Positions 1 to 8,498 of a stretch of DNA of 33,599 bases are shown in pieces. Numbering within the stretch: the first letter of the stretch is position 1; the number at the start of each line of letters is the position of its first letter. The notes under the pieces were generated by a model that was given only the letters and a program-made list of their open reading frames with translations, was not told the DNA's origin and made no database searches. Source of the DNA: a gamma proteobacterium L18 (GTDB lineage: Bacteria > Pseudomonadota > Gammaproteobacteria > Pseudomonadales > Pseudomonadaceae); the NCBI GenBank assembly GCA_000497835.1, contig KI547171.1, positions 58,510-92,108 of the forward strand, given 5' to 3'. Made by a program: the position numbers and the translations under genes.

Positions 1-81
1 GGAGCGGGTTCTACCCGCGAAAAGAACACCGCGTAATACCTGGCGTAACGTGGCGTCCTTTTCGCGGGTAGAACCCGCTCC
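1..81. repeat. REP-like inverted repeat (GGAGCGGGTTCTACCCGCG type)
   Basis: The first 24 bases and the last 25 bases of this stretch are near-perfect reverse complements (GGAGCGGGTTCTACCCGCGA against TCGCGGGTAGAACCCGCTCC) around a loop of about 33 bases. Each arm also contains its own short hairpin, GCGGGTTCTACCCGC. This is the usual layout of a paired REP element between Pseudomonas genes. The left end may continue outside the window. Confidence 0.8.
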
Positions 82-89
82 CACATAGA

Positions 90-145
90 CAGTTGCTGCT
101 ACAGGGGCGAGGCGTGCACTGTGGGCAAAGCTTGCTCGCGATGAG
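90..145. repeat. Fragments of REP modules
   Basis: The stretch reads ACAGTTGCTGCTACAG, then a degenerate copy of the CTGTGGGAGCAAAGCTTGCTCGCGATG module lacking a few bases after CTGTGGG. Both modules recur many times in the window (for example 14390-14442 and 26394-26516). It lies just downstream of the stop codon of the leftmost minus-strand gene. Confidence 0.7.
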
Positions 146-164
146 GCCAGTGAAGGCGCCGCCG

Positions 165-1067
165 TCAGCGGAAGTATTTATCGACGTACTTCTGGATTTC
201 CCCGCGCATGAAGCGCCCCGATTCATCGGCGCGCTCTTCCCAGCCGAACACGCACGCGGTGAGGATGCCATCGAAACCGGTCTTGGCCAATGCGCCGAAG
301 AACACATCCCAGTCAATCTCGCCCTGGTGCATGTCCATGTGCTGGTGCACCGTCACTTTCGCCCCCGGCGGGTTGATGATGTAGCGCAGCCCCGAGGATG
401 CCTTGTGGTTGTAGGTGTCGGCGATATGCACGTGGGCGATCAAGTCACCGGCATCGGCGATCATGCGCGCCATGTCGTCGCCGAAATAGAAGGTGTGGGG
501 CGCGCAGTAGAGGAATTTGACGCTGGGCGAGCCCACGGTCTTGATGATGTCCAGGGCCGGGTTGAGGGTTTCGCACCAGTCCTCGGGGTGCGGTTCGACG
601 TTGAGGGTGATGCCCTCACGCTCGAAAATCGGCACCAGTTCTTCCATCGACCGCCACCACGCCGCTTCGCTGGACTCATGGCTGTGCACGCCGCCGCAGC
701 AACTGACGGTGTGCCCGCGGTCAGGCGACGGGCCGCGGCCGAATTCAGAGTTCATGGTAGGGCAGCCCAGTTCCACGGCAGCCTCGATGGCGCGCTTCCA
801 GTGTTCCACCGCCGTGCGGCGCTCGTCTTCATGGGGGCTGGCCCAGCGGTACATCGGCAGCAGGGAGGCCAGTTGCACGCCGTGGTCGCGCAGGGCCTTG
901 CGCAGTTCGGCGATGCGTTCCTTATGGGCGCGCGGGTGCACCCACCAGGGCAGCAGGTCGTCGCGGGGCGACAGCTCAATGTACTCGTAGCCCAGTTCGG
1001 CGGTCTTGCGGCACAGGTCGGGCAGGCTGAGGTGGCGATGCATGTAGGGGTCGAGGGCGATTTTCAT
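165..1067 (-). CDS. Sugar phosphate isomerase/epimerase family TIM-barrel enzyme
   Basis: This 300-residue protein belongs to the AP-endonuclease-2-like TIM-barrel superfamily that includes sugar epimerases, IolI and IolE. Family-typical metal-site segments are visible: YIELSPRDD near residue 35, LNVEPHPEDW in the middle, HVHIADTYN and a late HQGEIDWDVFF. The ATG at 1067 is chosen over an upstream in-frame start because AAGGA lies eight bases before it and because the longer reading would overlap the preceding gene. It is the last gene of a three-gene minus-strand operon, 19 bases after the Gfo/Idh/MocA gene. It probably isomerises or epimerises a keto-sugar or keto-inositol made by that dehydrogenase. 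The substrate cannot be told from sequence. The gene ends next to REP sequences, so the operon ends here. Confidence 0.85.
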   Translation of the reverse strand: MKIALDPYMHRHLSLPDLCRKTAELGYEYIELSPRDDLLPWWVHPRAHKERIAELRKALRDHGVQLASLLPMYRWASPHEDERRTAVEHWKRAIEAAVELGCPTMNSEFGRGPSPDRGHTVSCCGGVHSHESSEAAWWRSMEELVPIFEREGITLNVEPHPEDWCETLNPALDIIKTVGSPSVKFLYCAPHTFYFGDDMARMIADAGDLIAHVHIADTYNHKASSGLRYIINPPGAKVTVHQHMDMHQGEIDWDVFFGALAKTGFDGILTACVFGWEERADESGRFMRGEIQKYVDKYFR

Positions 1068-1086
1068 TGTTGTTTTCCTTGAGATA

Positions 1087-2250
1087 TCAGTAGGTGACCC
1101 AGGCAGCGTCCTGGTCGGCCGATTCCACGCAGCGCTGCACCCAGCGCACACCCTCGACACCGGCGTCGATGCCGGGGTAGCGCACCGGGGCCTGGGGCTC
1201 GCCACGGTCGGCGGTGTCCATGGCCAGGGCGAAACGGGCGTACAGGTTGGACCAGGCTTCGAACAGCCCCTCGGGGTGGCCGCCGCCGATGCGGTCCTCG
1301 TGCAGGGCCTGGGGGTGCAAGTAGTTCATGCCGCGCTCCAGCACCTGGGCGGGTTGGCCCTGGACTTCGAAGCGCAGCTGGTTGGGCTGCTCGTCCCACC
1401 ATTCCAGGCTGGCGCGTGAGCCGATGACGCGGATCTTCTGGCCGTGCATGGAACCTGCGTTGACCGCGCTGGACCAGACCATGCCCATGGCGCCGCCTTC
1501 GTATTCCATCAGGGTGTAGGCGTTGTCTTCCAGCGGCGCGCGGCTGGCGACGAAGCTTTGCCGGCTGCACATCAGGCGCTTGATCTTGAGGTTGGGCAGC
1601 ATGACTTCGGAGAGGTACAGGGGGTGGGTGCCGACATCGCCGAGCACGTAGCTGGGCCCCGCCTGACGCGGGTCCGTGCGCCATTTGGCGGCCGGATTAC
1701 TGGCTTCCTCGGCGGCGCAGTGGAAGCCGTGGGCGAATTGCATGTGCACCATGCGCACCTGGCCCAGTTCGCCGGCGGCGATCATCGCCCGTGCCTGCTC
1801 GATCAACTGGTGGCCGGCGTAGCCGTAGGTGACGCCGACGATGCGCGACCGCGCCGTGGCAAGGGCGCGCAGGCTTTCGGCCTCTTCCAGGGTAAAGCAC
1901 AGCGGTTTTTCGCACACCACGTGCAGGCCGGCTTCCAGCGCCGCCTTGGTGATTGCGTAGTGGGTGCCGTTGGGCGTGGCGATGGACACCGCCTGGATGC
2001 CGTCGCTGCGCTGGGCCTCTTGCTCGAACAGGCTCAGGTAGTCGGGGTAGCAGCGGTCGGGGTCCACGCCCAGTTGCTGGCCGAAGGCGCGGCCGCGCGC
2101 AGGGTCGATGTCGAAAGCCCCGGCCAGCAGTTCGAAACTGTGGTCGCGCAAGGCGGCCGAACGATGGATGTAGCCGATCTGGCTGTGGGCACCGCCGCCC
2201 ACCATGGCCCAGCGGATCGGTTGGTCGATGCGTTTGCTGCCGTTGATCAT
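1087..2250 (-). CDS. Gfo/Idh/MocA family NAD(P)-dependent sugar or inositol dehydrogenase
   Basis: This 387-residue protein has an N-terminal Rossmann fold with the nucleotide-binding segment MVGGGAHSQIGYIH (about residues 16-29). The family catalytic lysine is in CEKPLCF (about 115-121). The substrate-binding domain carries the GDVGTHPLYLSEV helix with its conserved Asp and His. Family members oxidise a hydroxyl of a sugar, inositol or glycoside to a ketone using NAD(P)+. It is the middle gene of the operon, 14 bases after the IolE-like gene and 19 before the isomerase, with AAGGA eight bases before its ATG. Pairing with two TIM-barrel sugar enzymes suggests an oxidise, isomerise, dehydrate route for an unusual sugar or cyclitol. 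The exact substrate is not predictable. Confidence 0.9.
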   Translation of the reverse strand: MINGSKRIDQPIRWAMVGGGAHSQIGYIHRSAALRDHSFELLAGAFDIDPARGRAFGQQLGVDPDRCYPDYLSLFEQEAQRSDGIQAVSIATPNGTHYAITKAALEAGLHVVCEKPLCFTLEEAESLRALATARSRIVGVTYGYAGHQLIEQARAMIAAGELGQVRMVHMQFAHGFHCAAEEASNPAAKWRTDPRQAGPSYVLGDVGTHPLYLSEVMLPNLKIKRLMCSRQSFVASRAPLEDNAYTLMEYEGGAMGMVWSSAVNAGSMHGQKIRVIGSRASLEWWDEQPNQLRFEVQGQPAQVLERGMNYLHPQALHEDRIGGGHPEGLFEAWSNLYARFALAMDTADRGEPQAPVRYPGIDAGVEGVRWVQRCVESADQDAAWVTY

Positions 2251-2264
2251 GGTTGTTGTCCTTT

Positions 2265-3188
2265 TCAGAAACCGGTGCGGGCCAGGTAGGCGCGGCTGGC
2301 GGCGACATCGTCCAGGCTGCTGCCGGCGTTGCGCGGGTCGCGTTCTTGTTCAAGGGTGATGTAGCCGTGGTAGTCGATGTCTTCCAGGGCTGTGCGCAGG
2401 GCGGGGTAGTCGATCACCCCTTGGCCGATGGGGCACATCACGCCGCGGGCACAGGCGGCAAAAAAGGTGATGCGTTCGCCCAGCACCTGGTCAAACACCT
2501 GTGCGTCGATGTCCTTGAAATGCACGTAGTCCAGCCGTGCGGCGTAGGTGCGCAGGGCCGCCACCGGGTCCATGCCGGCGTAGTACAGGTGGCCGGTGTC
2601 CAGGCACAAGCCGGCGACGTCGGCGGGAATGTCCTGCACCAGGCGCGCCAGCTCGTCGGCGAACTCCAGGTAGCCGCCGGCATGGGGGTGGATCACGGCG
2701 CGGATGCCGTAGTGCTGCCAGGCCAGTTCGGCGATCTGGCGGATGTGGCTCATCATCTGCTGCCATTGGCCGTCGTCCAGCCGGGGCGCGCGGTCGGGGT
2801 GGCCGGCGCTGTAGTCGCGCACCTCGTGGCCCCAGTCGATGATCACCAGGTAGGGGCCTGTGAAGCGTTGACCGGGTTGCACGGGCAGCGGTGGCAACTG
2901 CTTGAGCAGGGTGCAGATGTCGTGGGTCTGGCGCAGCAGCGAAGGCAGGTTGGCTGGATCGACCAGGTTGTCGAAGATCGTGCCGGCGACGACGCTCAAG
3001 TCGTGCTCGGCCAGCGCGGCGCCGACCGTTTCAGCGTCCAGCGGCAGGTAGCCGTAAGGTCCCAGTTCAATGCCGCGGTAGCCGGCGGTGGCGGCTTCGC
3101 CGAGTACCTGGCGCCAAGGTGGCAGGTGAGGGTTGCGTACATCGTCCACGCCCCAGCAGCAGGGCGCGGTACAGAGCTGGACCGGCAT
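2265..3188 (-). CDS. IolE-like TIM-barrel enzyme (inosose dehydratase/sugar isomerase family)
   Basis: This 307-residue TIM-barrel protein resembles 2-keto-myo-inositol dehydratase (IolE) and related isomerases. Likely metal-ligand segments are GIELGPYGY near residue 40, VIHPHAGGYLEFADEL in the middle, CLDTGHLYYAGMDPVAAL, DYVHFKDID and, near the C terminus, GYITLEQERDPRN. The TGHLYYAGMDP and HFKDID motifs are the most IolE-like part. It is the first gene of the minus-strand operon; GGGAG sits seven bases before the ATG. The divergent LacI regulator starts 128 bases away, so this gene probably carries the controlled promoter. It could be a dehydratase or an isomerase acting on the keto product of the neighbouring dehydrogenase. 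There is no transporter or complete iol set nearby, so a canonical myo-inositol pathway is not shown. Confidence 0.82.
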   Translation of the reverse strand: MPVQLCTAPCCWGVDDVRNPHLPPWRQVLGEAATAGYRGIELGPYGYLPLDAETVGAALAEHDLSVVAGTIFDNLVDPANLPSLLRQTHDICTLLKQLPPLPVQPGQRFTGPYLVIIDWGHEVRDYSAGHPDRAPRLDDGQWQQMMSHIRQIAELAWQHYGIRAVIHPHAGGYLEFADELARLVQDIPADVAGLCLDTGHLYYAGMDPVAALRTYAARLDYVHFKDIDAQVFDQVLGERITFFAACARGVMCPIGQGVIDYPALRTALEDIDYHGYITLEQERDPRNAGSSLDDVAASRAYLARTGF

Positions 3189-3316
3189 GGCAGCACTCCC
3201 GTGTTGTTGTTATGAGTCGCTTGAAACTGATCCTATGTGGCGCTGGTGAGGCGCGCCATGCCGCCCTGAACTAATCTGTCAGAACCTTTCATTGACCCTG
3301 CCAGGAATGTCAAAAC
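3189..3316. promoter_or_regulatory. Divergent promoter region between sugar operon and LacI regulator
   Basis: This 128-base gap separates two divergent starts, so it must hold both promoters and probably the LacI-type operator. An interrupted inverted repeat, TGGCGC at 3238-3243 and GCGCCA at 3253-3258, is one candidate. The motif TGTCA recurs at 3277, 3308 and 3319 close to the regulator start. No consensus -35/-10 pair stands out. The operator assignment is a guess. Confidence 0.4.
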
Positions 3317-4363
3317 ATGTCAGATGCTCAGCGCCGCCCTACCATGGCCGATGTGGCCCGTGAGGCCGGGGTCAGCTTGTCCACGGTGGACCGCGTGCTC
3401 AACCTGCGCGCCGACGTGCGTGCCGACACGGCGCAGCGCATTGCCGACGCGGCGGCGCGCGTGGGCTTTCACGCCAAGGCGGTGATCGAGCAGCGCCTGC
3501 TCACCAACCGTCCCACGGTGCGCCTGGGCTTTTTGCTGCACAAAAGTGGCGTGGCGTTCTATCAAGGTCTGGCCCAGGCCCTGTCTGCGGCGGCCGTCAA
3601 TTGCGCCCACGCGCGCATCCGCGTGGTGATCGCCTACCTGGACGAACTGGACCCGGCCAAGGTGGCCCAGCGCATCCTGGCCCTGCGCGAGCAGGTGGAT
3701 GGCCTGGGTGTGGTGGCGGTGGACCACCCGGTTATCCGCGAAGCCGTGGCGCGGCTGGGGGAGGGCGGGGTGGCGGTGGTGGCCATGGTGTCGGCGCTGT
3801 CGGCGTCGGCGGGCGCCGGGTTCGTGGGCTCGGACAGCCGTCGCATGGGGCGCACCGCCGGCTGGTTCATCTCGCGCCTCGCGCCCTGGCCGGGGCCGGC
3901 CACGGTGGTGCTCAGCAGCCAGAGTTTCCAGTGCCAGGAGTTGTGTGAGTTCAGCTTTCGCAGTTACCTGGCCGAGCATTCGCCGGAATGGGAGTTGCTG
4001 GCGTCGCGCCTGACGCTTGAAGACGATGAATTCGCCTACGGCAATACCCTGGACCTGTTGACCGGCCAGCCGGACCTGGCCGGCCTGTACGTGGCTGGCG
4101 GCGGCATTGCGGGCGTGGTGCGCGCGGTGCGCGAACTGAAGGCGCGGCAGCTGCGTTTGCCCGTGGTGGTCTGCCATGACGTCACCGCGGTGACCCGCGA
4201 TGCGTTGCGCGAGGGCTTGGTGCAGGCGGTGTTGTCGCACCCCGTGGGCGCGCTGGCCGAGCGCAGTGTGGAGGTGCTGGTGCAGGCAGTCACCGGCGTC
4301 AACCCGGTGGCCGGGCAGGTGCATGGCGTGGCGATGCAGATCGATGTGGCCGAGAGCGTCTGA
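3317..4363 (+). CDS. LacI-family transcriptional regulator
   Basis: This 348-residue protein has a LacI helix-turn-helix at its N terminus: TMADVAREAGVSLSTVDRVL (about residues 9-28), followed by the usual RIADAAARVGF hinge segment. The rest is a periplasmic-binding-protein-type sugar sensor domain of the Peripla_BP class (VRLGFLLHKSGVAFYQGL, GFVGSDSRRMGRTAG, LAGLYVAGGGIAGVVRAV). It is transcribed away from the sugar operon, so it most likely represses that operon until a pathway sugar binds. The N-terminal ATG has only a weak AGGA 10-11 bases upstream. An internal ATG at codon 10 would remove part of the residues preceding the HTH, so the longer form is preferred. Confidence 0.92.
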   Translation: MSDAQRRPTMADVAREAGVSLSTVDRVLNLRADVRADTAQRIADAAARVGFHAKAVIEQRLLTNRPTVRLGFLLHKSGVAFYQGLAQALSAAAVNCAHARIRVVIAYLDELDPAKVAQRILALREQVDGLGVVAVDHPVIREAVARLGEGGVAVVAMVSALSASAGAGFVGSDSRRMGRTAGWFISRLAPWPGPATVVLSSQSFQCQELCEFSFRSYLAEHSPEWELLASRLTLEDDEFAYGNTLDLLTGQPDLAGLYVAGGGIAGVVRAVRELKARQLRLPVVVCHDVTAVTRDALREGLVQAVLSHPVGALAERSVEVLVQAVTGVNPVAGQVHGVAMQIDVAESV

Positions 4364-4387
4364 GAGGCCACCTCTATCTCAAGGCGA

Positions 4388-4728
4388 ACAAACAAAGGCG
4401 GACGAGGCGATGCCACTGGCATTACTGGCCCGAAACAAACGTAGGACCGGGCTCTGCCCGGGAAGCGCCGCGCGGGCGGCGCGCGATCTCATGACCGCCA
4501 TCAAATCCTCGCCATGCACCTCTACGCCACACCACGGTCCCGAAGCAGCAACTGTCTTGTGAGAGCTGCCGCCGGGAGCGTGGTGGATGTTGGAGGTGCA
4601 TGTCTTTGGTTTTTGTGGCGTTCATGACACCGCGCGCCGCCCGCGCGGCGCTTCCCGGCCAGAGGCCGGTCCTACATTTGTTTCGGGCCGGTTTTGCCAG
4701 TGGCATCACCTTGTCCGCTTTTGTTTTT
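4388..4728. repeat. Long imperfect palindrome (~340 bp), copy 1
   Basis: The two halves are imperfect reverse complements centred near 4558. The outer bases AAACAAAGGCGGAC (4390-4403) pair with GTCCGCTTTTGTTT (4713-4726). Inside are GATGCCACTGGC/GCCAGTGGCATC, CCCGAAACAAA/TTTGTTTCGGG and a GC-rich REP core (GAAGCGCCGCGCGGGCGGCG and its complement). The arms continue inward through CATGCACCTC/GAGGTGCATG. A second element of the same family lies at 30589-30923. No open reading frame inside looks coding. It could be a complex BIME or a MITE-like element. It fills most of the gap between the LacI regulator and gcd. Confidence 0.8.
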
Positions 4729-4844
4729 AGGGGTTGAGGTCTTCAGTGCCCCCCCGATTATTACCATCCCCACAACAGTGTTTCTCCCGCCTTCAAATGA
4801 CAACTTGTCGCAGGGCCCTCATTTTTTGGTATGCTTACATTCAG

Positions 4845-4862
4845 TAACTAACTGATTAGTTA
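4845..4862. promoter_or_regulatory. Perfect inverted repeat TAACTAA-CTGA-TTAGTTA, operator candidate
   Basis: Seven-base arms TAACTAA and TTAGTTA flank the four-base spacer CTGA, in an AT-rich patch upstream of gcd. The layout resembles operators of TetR-type regulators. It lies about 170 bases before the gcd start, and a short unassigned reading frame (4874-4945, GTG start, 23 codons) sits between. Which gene it controls is unknown. Confidence 0.45.
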
Positions 4863-5033
4863 ATTGCGTTTAAGTGGTGGTCGACGACATGCTGGTGAGT
4901 CGCATCGCCAACGTCGGTGCGCAGACCTTGCAAGCCCCCTGGTGAACATTGTCACGGATTCAGCTCCAAAAGCTGGGACCTCCACTATTCTTAAAACTCC
5001 CCGCAACGTTCATGCGTCAGTAGGATCATGTAC

Positions 5034-7457
5034 ATGACTAACACTCGAACTTCGGCAAACGTCGCTCGCTGGCCCCTATGGGTCGTCGGCCTCGGCATGC
5101 TGGTCTTTGCTCTTCTCTACATAGGGTTGGGCGGTTACCTTGCGTCGCTCGGCGGCAGCTGGTACTTCGTACTGGCCGGTATCGGCATGCTGGTCTCGTC
5201 GGTATTGCTGTTCAAGCAACGCCTGGCCGGTGCCTGGCTGTTCGCCGCCGTCATGGTGGCCAGCGTCATCTGGGCCGTGGCTGATGCCGGCCTGAACTTC
5301 TGGCCGCAAATCTCGCGCCTGTTCGCCCTGGGCATCCTGAGCCTGCTGGTAGCGTTGGTATACCCAACCCTGCGCAAGCTCAACGGCCTGGCTGGCGGCA
5401 ACGGCGGCTACGCGCTGGGTGGCCTGCTGGCCATCGCCGTGGCCGGTGGTGCCTATGGCATGTTCATCCCGCACGATCCGGTATCGCCAACCGGCGATGG
5501 CCCGGGCCTGACCAAGGTCGACCCGGCGCACGCGCAGAAAGACTGGAAACACTACGGTAACGATGAAGGTGGCAGCCGCTTCGCCGCGCTGGACCAGATC
5601 AACCGCAGCAACGTTTCCAAGCTGACCCCGGCCTGGACCTACCACACCGGTGACGTGGCCATCAGCGACGGCAACGGCGCAGAAGACCAGGACACCCCGC
5701 TGCAAGTTGGCGACAAGGTGTTCATCTGCACCCCGCACAACAACATCATCGCCCTGGACGCCGACACCGGCAAAGAGCTGTGGAAGCGTGATGTGCATGC
5801 CCAGAGCAAGGTATGGCAGCGCTGCCGTGGCCTGGCGTACTTCGACGCCACCACCGCTGTTGCCGCGCCTACCGATGGCAGCACCCCGGCCGCCGCCGTT
5901 TCGGTTGCCCCAGGTGCCATGTGCCAGCGCCGTCTGCTGACCAACACCATCGACGCGCGTCTGATCGCAGTGGACGCCGACACCGGCGAGTACTGCAAGG
6001 ACTTCGGCAACAACGGTCAGATCGACCTGAAAGCCGGCCTGGGCAATGTGCCTGACTCCTACTACCAACTGTCCTCGGCACCGCTGATGGCCGGTACCAC
6101 CGTAGTGGTCGGCGGCCGTGTGGCCGACAACGTCCAGACCGACATGCCTGGCGGCGTGATCCGTGGTTTCGACGTAGTGACTGGCGCCATGCGCTGGGCC
6201 TTCGACCCGGGTAACCCTGAAGACAAGAAAGCCCCTGCCGACGGCAGCACTTACGTGCGCAGTACGCCGAACAGCTGGGCGCCGATGTCGTACGACCCAA
6301 GCATGAACACTGTGTTCCTGCCGATGGGCAGCTCGTCCACCGATATCTACGGTGTTGAGCGTACCGCCCTGAACCACAAGTACGGTGCTTCGGTACTGGC
6401 CTTGAACGCCACCACCGGCGAAGAGAAGTGGGTCTACCAGACCGTCCACAACGACCTGTGGGACTTCGACCTGCCGATGCAGCCTAGCCTGATCGATTTC
6501 GCCAAGCCTGACGGCACCAAGGTTCCGGCCGTGGTGATCGGCACCAAGGCTGGCCAGATCTACGTGCTGGACCGCCACACCGGCAAGCCGCTGACCAAAG
6601 TTGAAGAAGTACCGGTCAAGGCGTCCAACATCCCGAACGAACCGTACTCCCTGACTCAGCCTAAATCGGTTGGCATGCCACAGATCGGCGCGCAAACCCT
6701 GACTGAATCGGACATGTGGGGTGCTACCCCGTTCGACCAGATGCTGTGCCGCATCCAGTTCAAGAAAATGCGTTACGACGGCCTGTACACCGCGCCGGGT
6801 ACCGACGTTTCCCTGAGCTTCCCAGGTTCGCTGGGTGGCATGAACTGGGGCAGCCTGTCGACTGACCCGGTCCACGGTTTCATCTTCGTCAACGACATGC
6901 GTCTGGGCCTGTGGAGCCAGATGGTGCCGCAGCAGAAAGACGCCAAGGCCTCGTCCGGCGGTGAAGCACTGAACACTGGCATGGGCGCTGTACCGCTCAA
7001 GGGCACCCCATACGCCGTGAACAAGAACCGCTTCCTGTCGATCGCCGGCATCCCTTGCCAGGCACCGCCTTTCGGTACCCTGACCGCGATCGACATGAAG
7101 ACTCAGAAGATCGCGTGGCAGGTTCCGGTCGGTACGGTGAAAGACACCGGCCCGATGGGTATCAAAATGGGTATGTCGATGCCAATCGGCATGCCGACCC
7201 TGGGCGGCACCCTGTCCACCCAAGGTGGCCTGGTGTTCATCGCCGGTACCCAGGACTACTACCTGCGTGCGTTCAACTCGGCAACCGGCGAAGAAGCCTG
7301 GAAAGCCCGTCTGCCAGTCGGCAGCCAGGGTGGCCCGATGACCTTCGTGTCGCCGAAGACCGGCAAGCAGTACGTCGTCATCACCGCGGGTGGCGCACGC
7401 CAGTCGCCTGATCGCGGCGACTACGTGATCGCTTACGCGCTGCCAGACAGCAAGTAA
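5034..7457 (+). CDS. gcd: Membrane-bound PQQ-dependent glucose dehydrogenase
   Basis: Gcd oxidises D-glucose to glucono-lactone on the periplasmic side and feeds electrons to ubiquinone, the first step of the Pseudomonas periplasmic glucose route. The first ~150 residues hold five hydrophobic segments (about 14-35, 42-60, 66-83, 97-110, 126-144). An eight-bladed quinoprotein beta-propeller follows. Visible landmarks are CTPHNNIIALDADTGKELW with the family active-site His near residue 235, HNDLWDFDLP with the catalytic-region Asp, and GTKAGQIYVLDRHTGKPL with the conserved Lys. The length, 807 residues, fits the family (E. coli about 796). An ATG at 5028 is only two bases from AGGA, while ATG 5034 is eight bases away, so 5034 is preferred. 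A strong terminator follows, so it is a single-gene unit. PQQ genes are not in the window. Confidence 0.96.
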   Translation: MTNTRTSANVARWPLWVVGLGMLVFALLYIGLGGYLASLGGSWYFVLAGIGMLVSSVLLFKQRLAGAWLFAAVMVASVIWAVADAGLNFWPQISRLFALGILSLLVALVYPTLRKLNGLAGGNGGYALGGLLAIAVAGGAYGMFIPHDPVSPTGDGPGLTKVDPAHAQKDWKHYGNDEGGSRFAALDQINRSNVSKLTPAWTYHTGDVAISDGNGAEDQDTPLQVGDKVFICTPHNNIIALDADTGKELWKRDVHAQSKVWQRCRGLAYFDATTAVAAPTDGSTPAAAVSVAPGAMCQRRLLTNTIDARLIAVDADTGEYCKDFGNNGQIDLKAGLGNVPDSYYQLSSAPLMAGTTVVVGGRVADNVQTDMPGGVIRGFDVVTGAMRWAFDPGNPEDKKAPADGSTYVRSTPNSWAPMSYDPSMNTVFLPMGSSSTDIYGVERTALNHKYGASVLALNATTGEEKWVYQTVHNDLWDFDLPMQPSLIDFAKPDGTKVPAVVIGTKAGQIYVLDRHTGKPLTKVEEVPVKASNIPNEPYSLTQPKSVGMPQIGAQTLTESDMWGATPFDQMLCRIQFKKMRYDGLYTAPGTDVSLSFPGSLGGMNWGSLSTDPVHGFIFVNDMRLGLWSQMVPQQKDAKASSGGEALNTGMGAVPLKGTPYAVNKNRFLSIAGIPCQAPPFGTLTAIDMKTQKIAWQVPVGTVKDTGPMGIKMGMSMPIGMPTLGGTLSTQGGLVFIAGTQDYYLRAFNSATGEEAWKARLPVGSQGGPMTFVSPKTGKQYVVITAGGARQSPDRGDYVIAYALPDSK

Positions 7458-7468
7458 GACGCTCCGCC

Positions 7469-7508
7469 AAAACCCGCTGTCGCCCCCAAGGCGGCAGCGG
7501 GTTTTTTT
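7469..7508 (+). terminator. Rho-independent terminator of gcd
   Basis: Beginning 12 bases after the gcd stop codon, AACCCGCTGTCGCC and GGCGGCAGCGGGTT form a long GC-rich stem with a short loop, followed by a run of T (7502-7508). Confidence 0.93.
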
Positions 7509-7512
7509 ATGC

Positions 7513-7574
7513 GTGGGCGCTGGCTTGCCAGCGAGCTTTTAAGGTCAACAGCTCGCTGGCAAGCCAGCTCCCAC
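7513..7574. repeat. REP-type inverted repeat (GCTGGCTTGCCAGCGA type)
   Basis: GTGGGCGCTGGCTTGCCAGC (from 7513) pairs with GCTGGCAAGCCAGCTCCCAC (ending 7574) around a loop of about 14 bases. Each arm also contains the self-hairpin GCTGGCTTGCCAGC. It is a further REP family, distinct from the one at 8548-8621. Confidence 0.85.
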
Positions 7575-7615
7575 AGGGCGTACCATTTGGCTACTGACAC
7601 GCTTGAGGCGAACCC

Positions 7616-8494
7616 ATGACCAGCCGCACCGTCGCTGCGACCCATCCGGCCTACCGCGATGACATCGCCGACCTGATTACCCGTCGCCCCCTGCCAGGCC
7701 CCGGCCTTGAGCAGGTCGACCCGTTCCTGTTCCTCAACCACCACGGCCCGCAGGTCTACGCACCGAACAACAACGGCCTGCCATTCGGCCCGCACCCGCA
7801 CCGCGGTTTCGAAACCGTGACCTTCATCCTTACCGGCAACCTGGCGCACTACGACACCGGCGGCCACGAAAGCGTGATCGAAGCCGGTGGCGTGCAATGG
7901 ATGACCGCAGGCTCCGGCCTGATCCACGCCGAGGTCTCGCCGCCCAGCTTCAAGCAAAGCGGCGGGGCGCTGGAGATTCTGCAGCTGTGGGTCAACTTGC
8001 CGTCCCATTTGAAAATGACGGCCCCGCGCTACAGCGGCGTGCAGGCCGATGGCATCCCGGCGCTGCCGATTGCCGGTGGCAAGGGCGTGCTCAACCTGAT
8101 CGCCGGCGAGTTTGAAGGGACTCAAGGGCCGATTCATTCGCTGACTGGCGTGTTCATGAGCACCGTGCGCCTGCAGGCCGGCGCCCGCGTGGACCTGCCG
8201 GCACCGGCCAAACGCAGCGTATTTCTATACGTAGTCAGCGGCCAAGTGAGCGTGGGTGGCACCGCCGTGAAATCGTGGCACCTGATCAGCCTGAACCAGG
8301 ATGCCGACAGCGTCACCCTGGAAGCCAGCGACGATGCCGTGCTGCTGTTCGGCCACGCCGACCCGATCGACGAGCCGGTGGTGGCCCATGGGCCGTTCGT
8401 GATGAACACCCGGGGTGAGATTGAACAGGCCATCCGTGACTACCAGGCGGGCAAGTTCAATGGCGATGGCAAGCTGTTGGAAGTGGGGGCGTAA
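7616..8494 (+). CDS. Pirin family protein
   Basis: This 292-residue protein is a bicupin of the pirin family. The N-terminal cupin has the expected metal ligands: His60 and His62 in GPHPHRGFET, and His104 and Glu106 in GLIHAEVSP. The C-terminal cupin (from about residue 165) includes FLYVVSGQVSVGG. Bacterial pirins bind iron or other metals; some have quercetin 2,3-dioxygenase activity and others bind metabolic enzymes, so the role here cannot be fixed. A GAGG motif lies seven bases before the ATG. It stands alone between the gcd terminator and a REP cluster. Confidence 0.92.
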   Translation: MTSRTVAATHPAYRDDIADLITRRPLPGPGLEQVDPFLFLNHHGPQVYAPNNNGLPFGPHPHRGFETVTFILTGNLAHYDTGGHESVIEAGGVQWMTAGSGLIHAEVSPPSFKQSGGALEILQLWVNLPSHLKMTAPRYSGVQADGIPALPIAGGKGVLNLIAGEFEGTQGPIHSLTGVFMSTVRLQAGARVDLPAPAKRSVFLYVVSGQVSVGGTAVKSWHLISLNQDADSVTLEASDDAVLLFGHADPIDEPVVAHGPFVMNTRGEIEQAIRDYQAGKFNGDGKLLEVGA

Positions 8495-8498
8495 CCAC

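Noticed and set aside
4388..4728. Insertion sequence remnant
   Set aside because: No transposase-like frame or direct target repeats were seen; the symmetry runs through the whole element.
5076..7223. A 715-codon minus-strand open frame opposite gcd
   Set aside because: It is antisense to a clearly conserved quinoprotein; its Val/Gly/His/Arg-rich composition is typical of reverse-strand frames in high-GC DNA, and it lacks a recognisable domain.
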